Notes: generated by a model from the sequence alone, not told the origin. A stretch of DNA of 64,000 nucleotides from Palsa-1392 sp036490335 (GCA_036490335.1 DASXEB010000002.1:62001-126000); one strand, 5' to 3'. Shown: positions 1-9,428, numbered from the stretch's first letter. Numbers and translations are program-made.

Positions 1-1263
1 CGGCTGGCCGAGTGGTTTCAGGCTGGCGGCGAGGTCGTGCAGGGCCGTGCTCGTAAAGTAGGCGTTGCAGTTGTCGGTAAAAAGCGCGCGATCGATCTTC
101 CCGTGCTGCAAACCGGCGAAGATTTTCCTGGCCTGGGCGAGCGGGCCTTCCGCGGTGGCGGGCGCAAAGAGGACCTGGTCGGCGATTTTATTGGCGATCT
201 CCTGCGAAGCGCCGGAGGCATCGAGATTGGTTAATACGACAACGGCCGCCTTGTCGTCGGGATAAACCGCGTTTTGCGCCGTGAAACCGGAGACTTCGCC
301 GCCGTGCGAGATCATGCGCCGGCCATTGACGAGACTGACACTGACGCCGAGGCCGTAACGGGTGCCGGCGCCGTTCTTGAGCAGCGTTTCGGTTTCCATT
401 TCGTGGTAGGATTCCGGTTTCAGCACCGTTTGGTTAATCATCGAAATGTCCCACTTCGCGAGGTCGCCCGCCGTCATGGCCAGCTCGCCGGCGGCAAACA
501 TCCAGCCCGCGCCTTCCTTCGGCGCGGGACGCGGCGGACCGAGGCCGAAGCGCTGATAGCGCATCGGTTCGTTGGCGGGCAGCGCGGCCGCGTCGCTGTT
601 CGTCACGCTGGACATGCCGAGCGGCTGGAAGATGCGTTTTTGGAGGAAGGGAAAGAGCTCGCCGCCGCTCGCCTTCTCCGCGATGAGGCCGGCGATGACG
701 TAGTTGGTGTTGCTATATTGCCATTTCGTGCCCGGCTCGAAGTCGAGCGGCTTGCGCGCCCAGCCGGTGAGGATGGCGTCGGCCGGAGTCGCCTTCATCA
801 TCGTGGGCATGACGTAATCTTCCGGCCAGAAATCCTGGTAGCCCGCGGTCATGGAGAGGATTTCGCGCACGGTCACGTCGTTCGCGCGCGTGAGGTCGGG
901 AAACCAGCGGGCGAGCTTGTCGTCGAGCGAGAGCTTGCCTTCCTGCGCGAGGAGGAGAAGGGCGGAGGCGGCGAATTGTTTGCTGATCGAGCCGATGCTG
1001 TATTGCATCTCCGCCGTGGCGGCGAGGTGGCGTTCGAGGTTCGCCGTGCCGTAGGCGTGGGTGTAGGCGAGCTGGCCCTCCCGCACGACTGCGATCGAGG
1101 CGCTGGGCGCGCCGGTTTTCTTCAGCTGGTCCTGGGCGATGCGATCGATCTTCGCGATGGCCGCTGGGTCGAGGCCCGCGGGGGAAGGGGAAGGCGTGGC
1201 CGCGAAGGCGCCGGCGGCCGCCGCGAGGGCGACGGCCGCGAGGAGGGCGGAACGACTTTTCAT
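1..1263 (-). CDS. Serine hydrolase of the class C beta-lactamase / CubicO type, 3' end outside window
   Basis: Reading the minus strand from the ATG at 1261-1263 gives an open frame of 421 codons that runs off the left edge. It begins with a Sec signal peptide (MKSRSALLAAVALAAAAG...). The class C active-site motifs are visible: SISK (SxxK nucleophile and base), YSN (YxN) and HGG in the place of KTG. Proteins with this set are penicillin-binding-like hydrolases, esterases or D-amino-acid peptidases in the periplasm; substrate cannot be told from sequence. The residues after HGG look like the start of the extra C-terminal domain common in this family. The next gene upstream on the same strand starts at 3050 and ends 29 bp before this start, so the two may be co-transcribed. 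Confidence 0.9.
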   Translation of the reverse strand, partial: MKSRSALLAAVALAAAAGAFAATPSPSPAGLDPAAIAKIDRIAQDQLKKTGAPSASIAVVREGQLAYTHAYGTANLERHLAATAEMQYSIGSISKQFAASALLLLAQEGKLSLDDKLARWFPDLTRANDVTVREILSMTAGYQDFWPEDYVMPTMMKATPADAILTGWARKPLDFEPGTKWQYSNTNYVIAGLIAEKASGGELFPFLQKRIFQPLGMSSVTNSDAAALPANEPMRYQRFGLGPPRPAPKEGAGWMFAAGELAMTAGDLAKWDISMINQTVLKPESYHEMETETLLKNGAGTRYGLGVSVSLVNGRRMISHGGEVSGFTAQNAVYPDDKAAVVVLTNLDASGASQEIANKIADQVLFAPATAEGPLAQARKIFAGLQHGKIDRALFTDNCNAYFTSTALHDLAASLKPLGQP

Positions 1264-1292
1264 GCGCGATGATTGGTCGAATTCCGAAATCG

Positions 1293-3050
1293 TCAGGGCA
1301 CGAGGGTGGCCGCGAGCACGATGTCGTCGGGATTAGCCGGCAGGGTGATGCTTTGCACCGTTTTCGTCGAGGTCAAGGTGAAGCGGTAGGCGTAGAGGTT
1401 GAAGGTCCGCAGATCCTTCGTGCCGTCGTCGAAATCGCGATACGGCATCGCGACCGCTTCGGTTTCGTGCGGATAATTCTGCGGCGTGAACCAGTCGCTC
1501 AGGTTTTGCTTGAATTGCGCCGAGGTGCCGTCCGTATAGTTAATGGTGAAGACCTGGCCGCTCTGATTTCCCTCAATCGCCGTCCCGAGCAGGATGAGAC
1601 GGGAGAATTGTCCCGCCGGCAAGGTCACGACCTGGCCGCCGCAGGCGATCGCGTCCGGTTTATTCGCGCGGCCGAAATCGTAGAGCACATTCACCAGCAC
1701 GCGCGAGGCACCGAGGAGATTGGCCGAATAAGAATACCCCTGGCCGTCGAGACCGCCGCCGGAATAGGTCGCGCCATCCTTATAGATACCGTTGAGATTA
1801 AAAACGGAGGAAAGATCGGCCGGCGTGCCGCTCCCGGTCGTTCCCTTGGCCGCGCTGATCGCGAGGGTGAAGGAAAAGCTGGTGTGGATCGCGCCGGAGG
1901 TGCCGGTGACGTTGGCCGTGTAAAAGCCGGTCGCCGTTTGCGCGCCGGCGGTGAGGGAGAGGCGGCGCTTCGTCCCGTTGCCCGCAAAGGTCGCGGTCAC
2001 GCCAAAGGGCAGGTTGGAGGCGGTCAGGTCGATCTGGCCTTTGAAGCCATTCTTCGGCGTAATCGTGATGACGGCCTGGGCGCTGCCGTTTTCATCCAGG
2101 AAGACGGTGGATGGCCCGGAAAGAGTGAAACCGACGCCGCTGACCGCGGTGTTGATGGCGTTCGCGTACTGCGCGGCGAGGCCGTTGCCGACGAAGTCGT
2201 CGTAGAGCCACATGAAGCCGCCGTTAATGCCGCACTGGGTGTTCCAGTTCGTCAAGATGTTCTGCACTTCGGTCGGGGAGTCGTCCGCGTCCCACAATCC
2301 CGGCCAGACCGGGACGGCGCCGAAATCCCAGCCGTTGCATGGGCTATTGCCCGAGCCGCCGGCATAACATTGCAGATGCACGCCGTCGATCGTGCCGGGG
2401 AGCTGCGCGTTGGTTTGCGAGACGACGTTTTCCCAATAGCTGTTGTTGTCGAAGGCGTCCGGGTTGCAGTGGTAGCCAAGATTCCCGAGCATGACTGCGA
2501 ACGCGATCGTGGTCGGCGAGTCGAAACTGTTCTCGTCGTCAAAATCGATCGCGTCGAGCGCCGGGATGGCCGCCTTCAGCGCCGCGAAATCCTTATACAG
2601 AATGCTGCCCGGCCCGGTGCCCTGCGATTGGACGAGCGACGTGATGTCCTGCCAATCGCCGACGTTGGACGAGCCGATGCTGAAGGTGACGCGCTTGACC
2701 GTGCCCTGTTTCAACTGCGCCATATTCGATGCGAAATCGGGATGGGTCTGGTCGCCGATGTAGGCGCCATTCGAAGTGAGCGGGAATTCGCCGTTGAAAT
2801 TCAGGTCGCCGTTGCTTTTCACTTCCACGCTCCAGACGATCGCTTCGGTGAAACCGGAGTTCTCGATCTCGGTGATATTATTGGCCGCATTAATATAGAA
2901 AGGTCCGCCGCCAAAAATTCCGGTGAACCCCTGGCCGAATGCTTCGCGTCCGGCGCACGCGAAGAGAAGAAGAGAAAGAAATGTCGCCGCGCGCGTCGTC
3001 ATTTCGCGTCGGCGAGAAACGCGGCTCTGCAATTTGTGAGATCGAATCAT
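1293..3050 (-). CDS. Secreted GH18-like (chitinase-fold) protein with Ig-like and C-terminal beta-sandwich domains
   Basis: The protein has a long basic n-region followed by a hydrophobic signal segment (TFLSLLLFACAG). The first half carries DAIDFDDE, matching the GH18 catalytic signature DxxDxDxE, and later GGFMWLYDDF, like the GH18 strand-8 region. The middle (VGFTLSGPSTVFLDENGS...) looks like an Ig-like linker seen in secreted peptidases. The last 170 residues form a separate beta-rich domain of a kind common in soil bacteria. I chose the ATG at 3050 because AAAGGTGGG lies directly before it; a GTG six bases further out and an ATG at 3002 are possible. Activity on chitin or N-glycans is inferred from the motif only. 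It contains no copy of the GCCTAACGA motif. Confidence 0.75.
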   Translation of the reverse strand: MIRSHKLQSRVSRRREMTTRAATFLSLLLFACAGREAFGQGFTGIFGGGPFYINAANNITEIENSGFTEAIVWSVEVKSNGDLNFNGEFPLTSNGAYIGDQTHPDFASNMAQLKQGTVKRVTFSIGSSNVGDWQDITSLVQSQGTGPGSILYKDFAALKAAIPALDAIDFDDENSFDSPTTIAFAVMLGNLGYHCNPDAFDNNSYWENVVSQTNAQLPGTIDGVHLQCYAGGSGNSPCNGWDFGAVPVWPGLWDADDSPTEVQNILTNWNTQCGINGGFMWLYDDFVGNGLAAQYANAINTAVSGVGFTLSGPSTVFLDENGSAQAVITITPKNGFKGQIDLTASNLPFGVTATFAGNGTKRRLSLTAGAQTATGFYTANVTGTSGAIHTSFSFTLAISAAKGTTGSGTPADLSSVFNLNGIYKDGATYSGGGLDGQGYSYSANLLGASRVLVNVLYDFGRANKPDAIACGGQVVTLPAGQFSRLILLGTAIEGNQSGQVFTINYTDGTSAQFKQNLSDWFTPQNYPHETEAVAMPYRDFDDGTKDLRTFNLYAYRFTLTSTKTVQSITLPANPDDIVLAATLVP

Positions 3051-3279
3051 TCCCACCTTTATAAAGTCCGGGAAGCGGCGTCAAGCGAACAAAACGCCGG
3101 CGAAAAAAAAGCGGAGCGCGCAGCACGATCCGCCGGCCTAACGAGTATAAGACTTCCGAGTGCGAAAGAAACGAGGGCGGGTCTCGAATTTCGAGCCTCG
3201 AAACCGCGCGCGCCGCATCCAAAATTTCGTAAATCTTTGGGCGCCGGAAAATTATTTTCGAAGATTTGAAATAATAAGC

Positions 3280-3307
3280 TTGACCTTCAGAAAGTTTTCC
3301 CTAGCCT
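3280..3307 (+). promoter_or_regulatory. Possible sigma70-type promoter for the PEP-CTERM gene
   Basis: TTGACC at 3280-3285 is followed after 16 bases by TAGCCT at 3302-3307, about 40 bp before the ATG at 3348, in an AT-rich patch of otherwise GC-rich DNA. The -10 match is weak, so this is a suggestion only. The surrounding gap 3051-3347 otherwise holds one copy of the 9-mer at 3136 and no gene. Confidence 0.3.
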
Positions 3308-3347
3308 CCGCCGCCAATTAACCAAGCAGACTTTTTTAAACTAACCT

Positions 3348-4079
3348 ATGTCACATAACAAAAAATCAATTCTCGCTGTGAGTATGGCTGCGGCCTGCTT
3401 GCTCTGGGTCACCGCTCCGGCCAACGCTCAAAGCTACACCGAAGTGATCGACGCCGGGCAAACGCTCGCGACCGCTGCGAGCACGGGCATTGCCGGCGTT
3501 CCGCTGACGAGCATCGTCGGCACGATCAGCACTTCGATCGACGCCGATCTCTTTGCCATCACGATCACGAGCACGACTTCATTTTCGGCCGTCGCGAGCA
3601 GCAACGCGGGGATCGATACCTCGCTCTTTCTCTTCAACTCTGCCGGCGTGCCGATCATGGCCAACGACGACTCGAGTAACTCGAGCCTGCAAGCGGCGCT
3701 TCCGGCGGGTAACTCTCTTTTAATGACTCTCACGGCTGGCACCTATTACATCGGCATCAGCCTTTCCGGGAACGAACCGATCAATCTCAACAGCCAGCTC
3801 CTTTTTACTCTCGATCAGCCAACGACGAAGGTGCGCGGCATGGCGGCGAACCTCAATCCGCAAACGGAGAGCAATTTCGACGGCGCAACTTATTATCCGG
3901 AAACGGGTGACTACACCATCACCCTGAGCGCGACCCAGGGAGCGATTAACCCGAACCTCATTCCCGAGCCTTCCAGTTTCGTCATGCTCGTGCTCGGCGC
4001 GGGCGTCGCGGTTTGCCTGAGCAGGCTGCGGACGAAACGTCAAGCTCCGGTCGTCGCAGCGAGCGGCGCGTCGATCTAA
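3348..4079 (+). CDS. PEP-CTERM sorting-signal secreted protein
   Basis: This 243-residue protein has an N-terminal signal peptide (MSHNKKSILAVSMAAACLLW) and a C-terminal PEP-CTERM module: IPEPSS, a hydrophobic stretch (FVMLVLGAGVAVCL) and a basic tail (RLRTKRQ). PEP-CTERM proteins are exported and processed by an exosortase at the cell surface, usually in exopolysaccharide-making bacteria; no exosortase lies in this window. The body is Ser/Thr/Ala/Asn-rich beta-strand sequence with the DADLF...DTSLFLFNSAG pattern of pre-peptidase-like sandwich domains. The subtilase-like gene follows 60 bp later on the same strand, so the pair may be expressed together. The role of the mature domain is unknown. 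Confidence 0.85.
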   Translation: MSHNKKSILAVSMAAACLLWVTAPANAQSYTEVIDAGQTLATAASTGIAGVPLTSIVGTISTSIDADLFAITITSTTSFSAVASSNAGIDTSLFLFNSAGVPIMANDDSSNSSLQAALPAGNSLLMTLTAGTYYIGISLSGNEPINLNSQLLFTLDQPTTKVRGMAANLNPQTESNFDGATYYPETGDYTITLSATQGAINPNLIPEPSSFVMLVLGAGVAVCLSRLRTKRQAPVVAASGASI

Positions 4080-4139
4080 GACGCAGTTCCGCACAACTTT
4101 TCAAAAACACAATAGATCCACGTCCATTACCGTACTTTT

Positions 4140-7100
4140 ATGATCACATTTAAAACATTTTCGAATCGATTCTCGCGCCGCTTCGCCTCCGCGGCCGCGA
4201 TGCTCGTCGCTCTTGCGGCCCTGAATTGCGAAACTACGCAGGCGCGTCCCGTGCCGGCCAATCTTGGCAACGGCCTCGACAAGCTGGTCGCAAGCGATCT
4301 CGCGATCAACAACGCCAACGGCCGGCAGCTTCCCGGCCTGGTCAATTTCAACGGCAAATCCTACACCGACGAAGCGACCGCGATGGTCGCAGCGAGTTCG
4401 TTAGGCGACGCCAAAGGCCGCCTGCTCGTGCGCATCACGCTCAACGGCAAGTTCAACCTCAAGCAGACGCGCGCGAACATCATTGAGACGATCAAATCCG
4501 TCACTGTCACCGCCGTGGATACGAAATATCGCGGCGTCGGAATCATGAACGCGTATGTCGCGGTCTCTGATGTCCCGAAACTGGCCCAGGCCCCGGGCGT
4601 TGCCGCGGTCATTCTCGAATGGCGTCCGCGCCACGCCAAGGTCAACGCCGAGGCGCAAAAAGTAACGCTGCCGCCTAGCACGGTCGGCGAAACGCTGGCT
4701 AAGCTCGGCACCGATTTCGACTCGGGCGTCACGCAGGAGCGTGTCGATCAGCTCAACATGTTTTACAACGCATCTGCCTCGAGCGACTACGAAGGCCAGG
4801 GCATGCAGGTCGCCTGCATTTCGAACAGCTACAATGCGCACACTGCGAAACCAGCTTCGACCGACGTGACGAACTGGGATCTCCCCGGTGCTGCCAACAA
4901 TCCGGTCAACACCACGCCGGTTTACGTTTTCCTCGATGACCTTTCGTCCACCTCGAGCGACGACGAAGGCCGCGGCATGTGCCAGATTGTTTACAAAATG
5001 GCCCCCAAGGCCGCAGTCGCTTTCGGCACCGCTGACACCGGCGAAGTCGGTTTCGCCAACGTCATTCGCGGTCTCGCCGGTATCGCCGGTTACACGAACC
5101 CGGGCCAGACTTTCGCCGCCGATACGGAATGCGACGACGTCGGCTATTATGACGAGCCTTATTTCCAGGACGGCATCATCGGTGACGGCGTCGATGACGC
5201 GAGCGGGGCCGGCGTCGCTTATTTCTCGAGCGCGGGAAATGACATCGGCACCAACGGCTACGATTCCGCCCTGCGCTGGGTCGCGAACGGCACCGGCCTG
5301 ACCTCGGCGACGAACTCCGCACTCACAGGCACGAACATTAACCTCGCGAACGTCCCGGCGAGCCTTTACGCCGGCGGCTTCCATAACTTTAATCCCGCCG
5401 CCGGACAACAGGATGTCGCCCAGACCGTAAACGATCCGTCGAATAGCTCCACCCCGACCGTCCTGCAATGGAACGAGCCTTACGACCAGACCGCAACGCC
5501 GAACAACGAGATCCTGATCTGGACGCAGGCCGGCAATTACACCGCCTCGACCGACAACGCCTACACCTTTAACATCACCCCGTCATTGATTGCCGGCACG
5601 ATCTACGAGCTGGACGAAATCGCCAACGGCGACGGCTTCGACGGTGCCATCACCATCCTGGCCCCGGATGGCAGCACGGTTGTCCCGCGGCAGGATAACT
5701 CGGTTGACGAAGTGGTGCGATTCGTCGCTCCGACCACCGGCACGGGCTATCAGGTCATCGTCGGACATTACAGCACGACGATGGGCGCCTACACCCTCAA
5801 TCTTTATTCCACCACCGGCTTTAGCGGTAACACGGTGAGCACACAGGTCAGCCTGCTCGTATTCGATACCTCGGGCAATTATATTCCGACCAGCTCGCTC
5901 GTCACCAATGGCATCGCGACGGATGAGCCGCTCCAGCTTGGATACACCGTTCCGACCACCGGCAGTCAGGTGCAATTCGTCATCGCCCGCGCGAACGTCT
6001 CGACCGCCCCGACGGCGGCAACCCACGTCCGCTATGTTATCCCGGGTAACGGCGCCAGCGGCCTCGGACCGGCGGAATATTTCAGCTATAACACGGTCAC
6101 CACCGGCGGCCACGCCATGGCCGAAACCTGCAACGGCATGGCTGCCTACGGCGTGTTTCGTCCAAGCTTGCCTGAGACTTTTACCTCGCCGGGCCCGGTC
6201 ACGATCTATTTCGATAAGATGAATAACCCGCTCGGCACTCCCGAGATTCGATTGCAGCCGCATTTTGCCGCGAATGATGCGGCCAACGTCTCATCGAACA
6301 TGAGCTTCTTCGCCAGCGATTCGTCAAGCGATCCGGACACGAACGGAAACTTCTCCGGCACGAGCGCGGCCGGCCCGCATGCCGCCGCGATCGCGGCATT
6401 GGTCCTCCAGGCGCATAGCGGTCATCACTCCATCACCCCGGCGCAGATGACTACGCTCTTGGAGAACAACACCTACGCGCACGATCTTGATCCGAACTTC
6501 TCCTCCGGCGCGGCCCGCATCACCGGCGGCTCGACCGGCTCGGGTAAAGTCGTAATTACGATCTCCAGCGATTCCGACAGCAGTGCCAACACTGGCAGTA
6601 ACGACACCAACGCCTTCACCATCTCCTACATTGGCGGCAGCAGCATCACAAGCTTTGTCTTCAACCCCGGCGGCACCAGCGCCACCGCGGGCAACCCGAG
6701 CGGCGGCAATAACGGTGTGATTTACAGCCTGAACTCTACGACTGTCGGCGGTACCGTCACTTACTTCGAGAACAGCCTGCCCGGCGTCGCCTTCTTCCCG
6801 AGCTCGAAGGCATTCACTCTCGGCACGGGCGTCACGGGCGCGACCGCGGCCTTCACAAATCTCTCGGGTAGCACCAACCAGTACTACACCATGACGATTA
6901 CCATCCCGCCGGGTAATTTCGCGCCGGGCAGCCTGCTCGAATTCACCGTCGGCCGCGGCCTCGCCCGGTCGGCTACCACGGGCAACACCTACAACCTGGT
7001 CACCAGCGCCACCAGCGGCGGCACTTACTATTGCGCCGACATCTTTGGCGGTGGCGTTTCGCTGCCCAACGGCACTACCCTTAGCTCCACGACCGCGGTC

Positions 7101-7241
7101 GGCATGGCGTTCAGCGGCACCACCGCAGATGGCGGTACGTTCAACGGCACGATCAACAATCGCATCGGCTACGGCTGGGCGCCGACCGACGGCTTCGGCC
7201 TCATCAACGCCCAGGCCGCCGTCGCCGCGACCGTTCACTAG
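4140..7241 (+). CDS. Large secreted subtilase (S8)-like protein with altered catalytic Asp and His positions
   Basis: The 1033-residue protein starts with a signal peptide. Around residues 220-370 it has the subtilase core: a strand resembling the Asp region (MQVACISNSYN), DDEGRGMCQIV where S8 enzymes usually have HGT, and YFSSAGND with the oxyanion-hole Asn. The serine motif FSGTSAAGPHAAAIA lies near residue 740, so the region between is a long insertion that includes a pre-peptidase-like beta domain. A second beta-rich domain forms the C terminus. The Ser and oxyanion Asn are present, but the usual Asp is Asn (ISNSY) and the His position reads EGR, so activity is uncertain; related environmental proteins also carry a DEGR motif. 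One copy of the 9-mer occurs near the start, as TCG TTA GGC. Confidence 0.8.
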   Translation: MITFKTFSNRFSRRFASAAAMLVALAALNCETTQARPVPANLGNGLDKLVASDLAINNANGRQLPGLVNFNGKSYTDEATAMVAASSLGDAKGRLLVRITLNGKFNLKQTRANIIETIKSVTVTAVDTKYRGVGIMNAYVAVSDVPKLAQAPGVAAVILEWRPRHAKVNAEAQKVTLPPSTVGETLAKLGTDFDSGVTQERVDQLNMFYNASASSDYEGQGMQVACISNSYNAHTAKPASTDVTNWDLPGAANNPVNTTPVYVFLDDLSSTSSDDEGRGMCQIVYKMAPKAAVAFGTADTGEVGFANVIRGLAGIAGYTNPGQTFAADTECDDVGYYDEPYFQDGIIGDGVDDASGAGVAYFSSAGNDIGTNGYDSALRWVANGTGLTSATNSALTGTNINLANVPASLYAGGFHNFNPAAGQQDVAQTVNDPSNSSTPTVLQWNEPYDQTATPNNEILIWTQAGNYTASTDNAYTFNITPSLIAGTIYELDEIANGDGFDGAITILAPDGSTVVPRQDNSVDEVVRFVAPTTGTGYQVIVGHYSTTMGAYTLNLYSTTGFSGNTVSTQVSLLVFDTSGNYIPTSSLVTNGIATDEPLQLGYTVPTTGSQVQFVIARANVSTAPTAATHVRYVIPGNGASGLGPAEYFSYNTVTTGGHAMAETCNGMAAYGVFRPSLPETFTSPGPVTIYFDKMNNPLGTPEIRLQPHFAANDAANVSSNMSFFASDSSSDPDTNGNFSGTSAAGPHAAAIAALVLQAHSGHHSITPAQMTTLLENNTYAHDLDPNFSSGAARITGGSTGSGKVVITISSDSDSSANTGSNDTNAFTISYIGGSSITSFVFNPGGTSATAGNPSGGNNGVIYSLNSTTVGGTVTYFENSLPGVAFFPSSKAFTLGTGVTGATAAFTNLSGSTNQYYTMTITIPPGNFAPGSLLEFTVGRGLARSATTGNTYNLVTSATSGGTYYCADIFGGGVSLPNGTTLSSTTAVGMAFSGTTADGGTFNGTINNRIGYGWAPTDGFGLINAQAAVAATVH

Positions 7242-7265
7242 TTCTCGAGAGCAGGCAATCACGCG

Positions 7266-7305
7266 AACGGCAGGCTGGTTCACTCCGGCCTGCCGTTTCG
7301 CTTTT
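7266..7305 (+). terminator. Rho-independent terminator after the subtilase-like gene
   Basis: AACGGCAGGC (7266-7275) pairs with GCCTGCCGTT (7288-7297) around a 12-base loop and is followed by TCGCTTTT. It begins 24 bases after the subtilase stop codon. Confidence 0.75.
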
Positions 7306-7558
7306 CAACGGAGCGAATGATCCACCGCTGCGCGAACAAACTTTGCCTAACGAGAAAAGGAGAACCCCGACCAACGCGGTCCTCTTATTTCACTTCATCC
7401 AATCATAATTCGTCCTTCAATCTTCTCGCGCGCCAGCCAATGGATTGGCCACTCAAGATCGGCGACCGTGGGATTACGATTGATCTTCGCGTGTATCGCA
7501 AGCGAGGCACAAGCGTATCTCTCGGTCTGCGGTCGGAGAGTAACTTTGGATTTCAGCT
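7306..7558. other. Intergenic gap, possible remnant of a cassette end
   Basis: No convincing gene. There is one 9-mer copy at 7345-7353 with the extended form GCCTAACGAGAAAAGGA. At about 7461-7482 the text CTCAAGATCGGCGACCGTGG resembles the conserved arm AAGATCAGCGACCGCTGG of the attC-like sites further right, which could be a decayed attC downstream of the next gene. The opposite arm is not recognisable. Confidence 0.3.
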
Positions 7559-8548
7559 TCAAGGCTCGGTCGGCCGGCCCTCGGTGACGACATCGATCAC
7601 CACCACGCCAGCCTTCTCTCCGGTCTGGACGTAACGATAGGCATCGGCGATCGCGGCGAGCGGATATCTGCGATCGATCACAGGGACGAATCGGCCTGCT
7701 TCGATCTTGTCCCGTAGTTCGTTCACGAACGCCTGCCCGCTTCCCCGCTTCGCCAGGGGAATCACCACCCGCCCGCTTCCGGTCACCTTCGACCAGAGGA
7801 TGAAGAGCAGATTCTGCGACCAGGGGCCGCGATCCGTCGCCGCGAAAACGCCCCCGGGCTTAAGCCATCGACGCCAGCGCCGGATGCCCAGCTTTCCCAC
7901 CGCGTCCAGCACGAAGTCGAAGCTGCGGCCAATCCGATCGAATTCGTCGGTCGTATAATCGACCGCCTGGTCGGCGCCGAGCGACCGCGCCAGTTCCAGA
8001 TGATGGCCTGCCACGACCGCGACCACCTCCGCGCCGCGATCTTTGGCCAGTTGCAGCGCAGCCGTGCCGATCGCGCCGGACGCGCCATAGATCAAGATCC
8101 GGTGGCCGGGTTTCAGCGCGAAATGTTCGATGATCGGCCTGGCGTAAAAGGCGCCTTCGCAGATGACCGCCTCATCGAGGCGGAGATTCGAGGGCATCTG
8201 CGCGATCGCCCCCGATTCAGGCACACAGAAATACTCCGCCTGGGCGCCGTTATTCCTCGACCCGCACATCCCGAAAACGCGCTCCCCGGGCTTGAACAGG
8301 CTGACCGCCGCGCCGACGGCTTCGATCGTCCCTGCGAAATCCAGGCCAAGAATGTTCCGCCGCGACCCACCGGCGCCGGTCAGAAACCTTATGATTGTCG
8401 GGTGCAGAAGCTCGCCACAATCAGTCCGGTTGACCGTCGCGGCGTGGACCCGCACCAGCACCTCGTCCGGTCCGGGTGCCGGCGCTGGGACATCGCGCAC
8501 CTCGATCACGCCGGGCGACCCGTAGCGCGCGATAATGGCCGCCTTCAT
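7559..8548 (-). CDS. NAD(P)-dependent MDR-family oxidoreductase (quinone oxidoreductase / zinc-free alcohol dehydrogenase type)
   Basis: The 329-residue protein has the GroES-like N-terminal half (MKAAIIARYG... EVLVRVHAATVNRTDCG) and a Rossmann half with YGASGAIGTAALQLAK, the nucleotide-binding signature of medium-chain dehydrogenases. The cysteine cluster of the structural zinc site is missing, as in quinone-oxidoreductase-type members, which reduce quinones, enones or aldehydes in the cytoplasm. On the minus strand its ATG comes 57 bases after the GTTAGGC end of the attC-like site at 8605-8726, the placement expected of a cassette gene. A terminator or attC downstream is not clear. Substrate unknown. 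Confidence 0.85.
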   Translation of the reverse strand: MKAAIIARYGSPGVIEVRDVPAPAPGPDEVLVRVHAATVNRTDCGELLHPTIIRFLTGAGGSRRNILGLDFAGTIEAVGAAVSLFKPGERVFGMCGSRNNGAQAEYFCVPESGAIAQMPSNLRLDEAVICEGAFYARPIIEHFALKPGHRILIYGASGAIGTAALQLAKDRGAEVVAVVAGHHLELARSLGADQAVDYTTDEFDRIGRSFDFVLDAVGKLGIRRWRRWLKPGGVFAATDRGPWSQNLLFILWSKVTGSGRVVIPLAKRGSGQAFVNELRDKIEAGRFVPVIDRRYPLAAIADAYRYVQTGEKAGVVVIDVVTEGRPTEP

Positions 8549-8604
8549 CGGCCTTCAATTCCCTCTTGTATCGGGTGACCGTAGCGCATGGACGGGATTG
8601 CGTC

Positions 8605-8726
8605 GCCTAACGAGAATAAGATCAGCGACCGCTGGCGAGGGCGCGCGTTGCCGCAGATTGAATGTGAAAGTCATCGGAAGCTGGAACGCGGAGCTGCCAG
8701 CGATTCGCTGCATCGGCTGGTTAGGC
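8605..8726 (-). repeat. attC-like integron recombination site A
   Basis: On the minus strand the element starts GCCTAACC and ends TCGTTAGGC, matching the attC core consensus RYYYAAC ... GTTRRRY. The arms form an imperfect inverted repeat: GATGCAGCGAATCGCTGGC on one side and GCCAGCGGTCGCTGATC on the other, with bases left unpaired on one arm, as in folded attC hairpins. The central part (GTGAAAGTCATCGGAAGCTG on plus) is shared with sites B and C. It separates the oxidoreductase gene from the SRPBCC gene. Confidence 0.7.
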
Positions 8727-8739
8727 CTTGGCCGAACAA

Positions 8740-9318
8740 TCATATTTGACGATACTCGTCTCCTTCTGCTTGCGCCAGGGCACGCTTAGGCTCGCTCAGC
8801 CCGGGCTCGGCATCCGAAAGCCGGGGGCCGACGCGACCTGCCCCGCGCGCGCAACCGCGATGTTCTTCTTCGGCAGCGCGTTTCAACCGCGAGAGCGAAT
8901 CAGCAGGGCCTTCCTTCAATCCGCGGCGGAGCAGGAGGCGCATGAGCCGACCTCGCCAACCGCCTGGGAAACCAAAATTGCAATGGTAATTGACGCGACA
9001 TCGCCCGTCCTCAAGCGGAACGCAGTCCAGCGCCTCGTGCACCGTCAGGCCAAGTGACAGCCTCACCTCCAGTTCAAGCTTGTAATGCGTCTCGTCGACG
9101 AGGGTGTATTCGAAGGAGCCACCCAGATGCAGCCAGCGTGGGCCAGTCTCACCGAGCATGCGCTGGCCCTTGGCCGCCGGCCCCGGCGGTTCGACGCTGG
9201 TCACGCGAAGGTCAAAGAAATTGCCCCAGCCGGAGATGTCGGTCAGCAGCTTCCACACGACGCCAACCGGCGCCTCGACTATCTCACTGGGACAAGCCAG
9301 GTATTTGGTCGTCCTCAT
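8740..9318 (-). CDS. SRPBCC (START-like) ligand-binding protein, cassette gene
   Basis: The 192-residue product begins MRTTKYLACPSEIVEAPVGV and follows the SRPBCC pattern: VEAPVGVVWKLLTDISGWGNFF, then an EPPGPAAKGQRM turn and a C-terminal helix with GLKEGPADSLSRLKRAA. This fold binds hydrophobic ligands; partners vary and no specific function can be given. The last 40 residues are low-complexity and may be encoded by former non-coding cassette sequence. The ATG lies 26 bases after a GTTAGGC core box (9344-9350) and the stop lies 14 bases before the core of site A, which is the compact architecture of an integron gene cassette. Confidence 0.7.
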   Translation of the reverse strand: MRTTKYLACPSEIVEAPVGVVWKLLTDISGWGNFFDLRVTSVEPPGPAAKGQRMLGETGPRWLHLGGSFEYTLVDETHYKLELEVRLSLGLTVHEALDCVPLEDGRCRVNYHCNFGFPGGWRGRLMRLLLRRGLKEGPADSLSRLKRAAEEEHRGCARGAGRVGPRLSDAEPGLSEPKRALAQAEGDEYRQI

Positions 9319-9343
9319 GGGCAGCGAGTTTCGTCGGTGGTAG

Positions 9344-9428
9344 GCCTAACGAGAATAAGATCAGCCACCGCTGGCGAAGGAGCGCCACGCATGCAATCGA
9401 TAGAACAGATATTGGTAGGCGCGGACCA
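9344..9428 (-). repeat. Partial attC-like site
   Basis: This element carries the same right arm as site A (CCTAACGAGAATAAGATCAG then CACCGCTGGCGA on plus) but ends at TTGGTAGGC after only about 85 bases and lacks the conserved GTGAAAGTCAT centre. It lies directly next to site B, so it looks like a deleted attC or an emptied cassette. Confidence 0.45.

Noticed and set aside
274..1272. Long plus-strand open frame of 332 codons
   Set aside because: It is antisense to the serine hydrolase gene, which has a signal peptide and SxxK, YxN and HGG motifs; the plus frame is arginine-rich shadow sequence.
7317..7634. 105-codon plus-strand frame after the subtilase-like gene
   Set aside because: It has no recognisable features and its end overlaps the oxidoreductase gene antisense; more likely intergenic.
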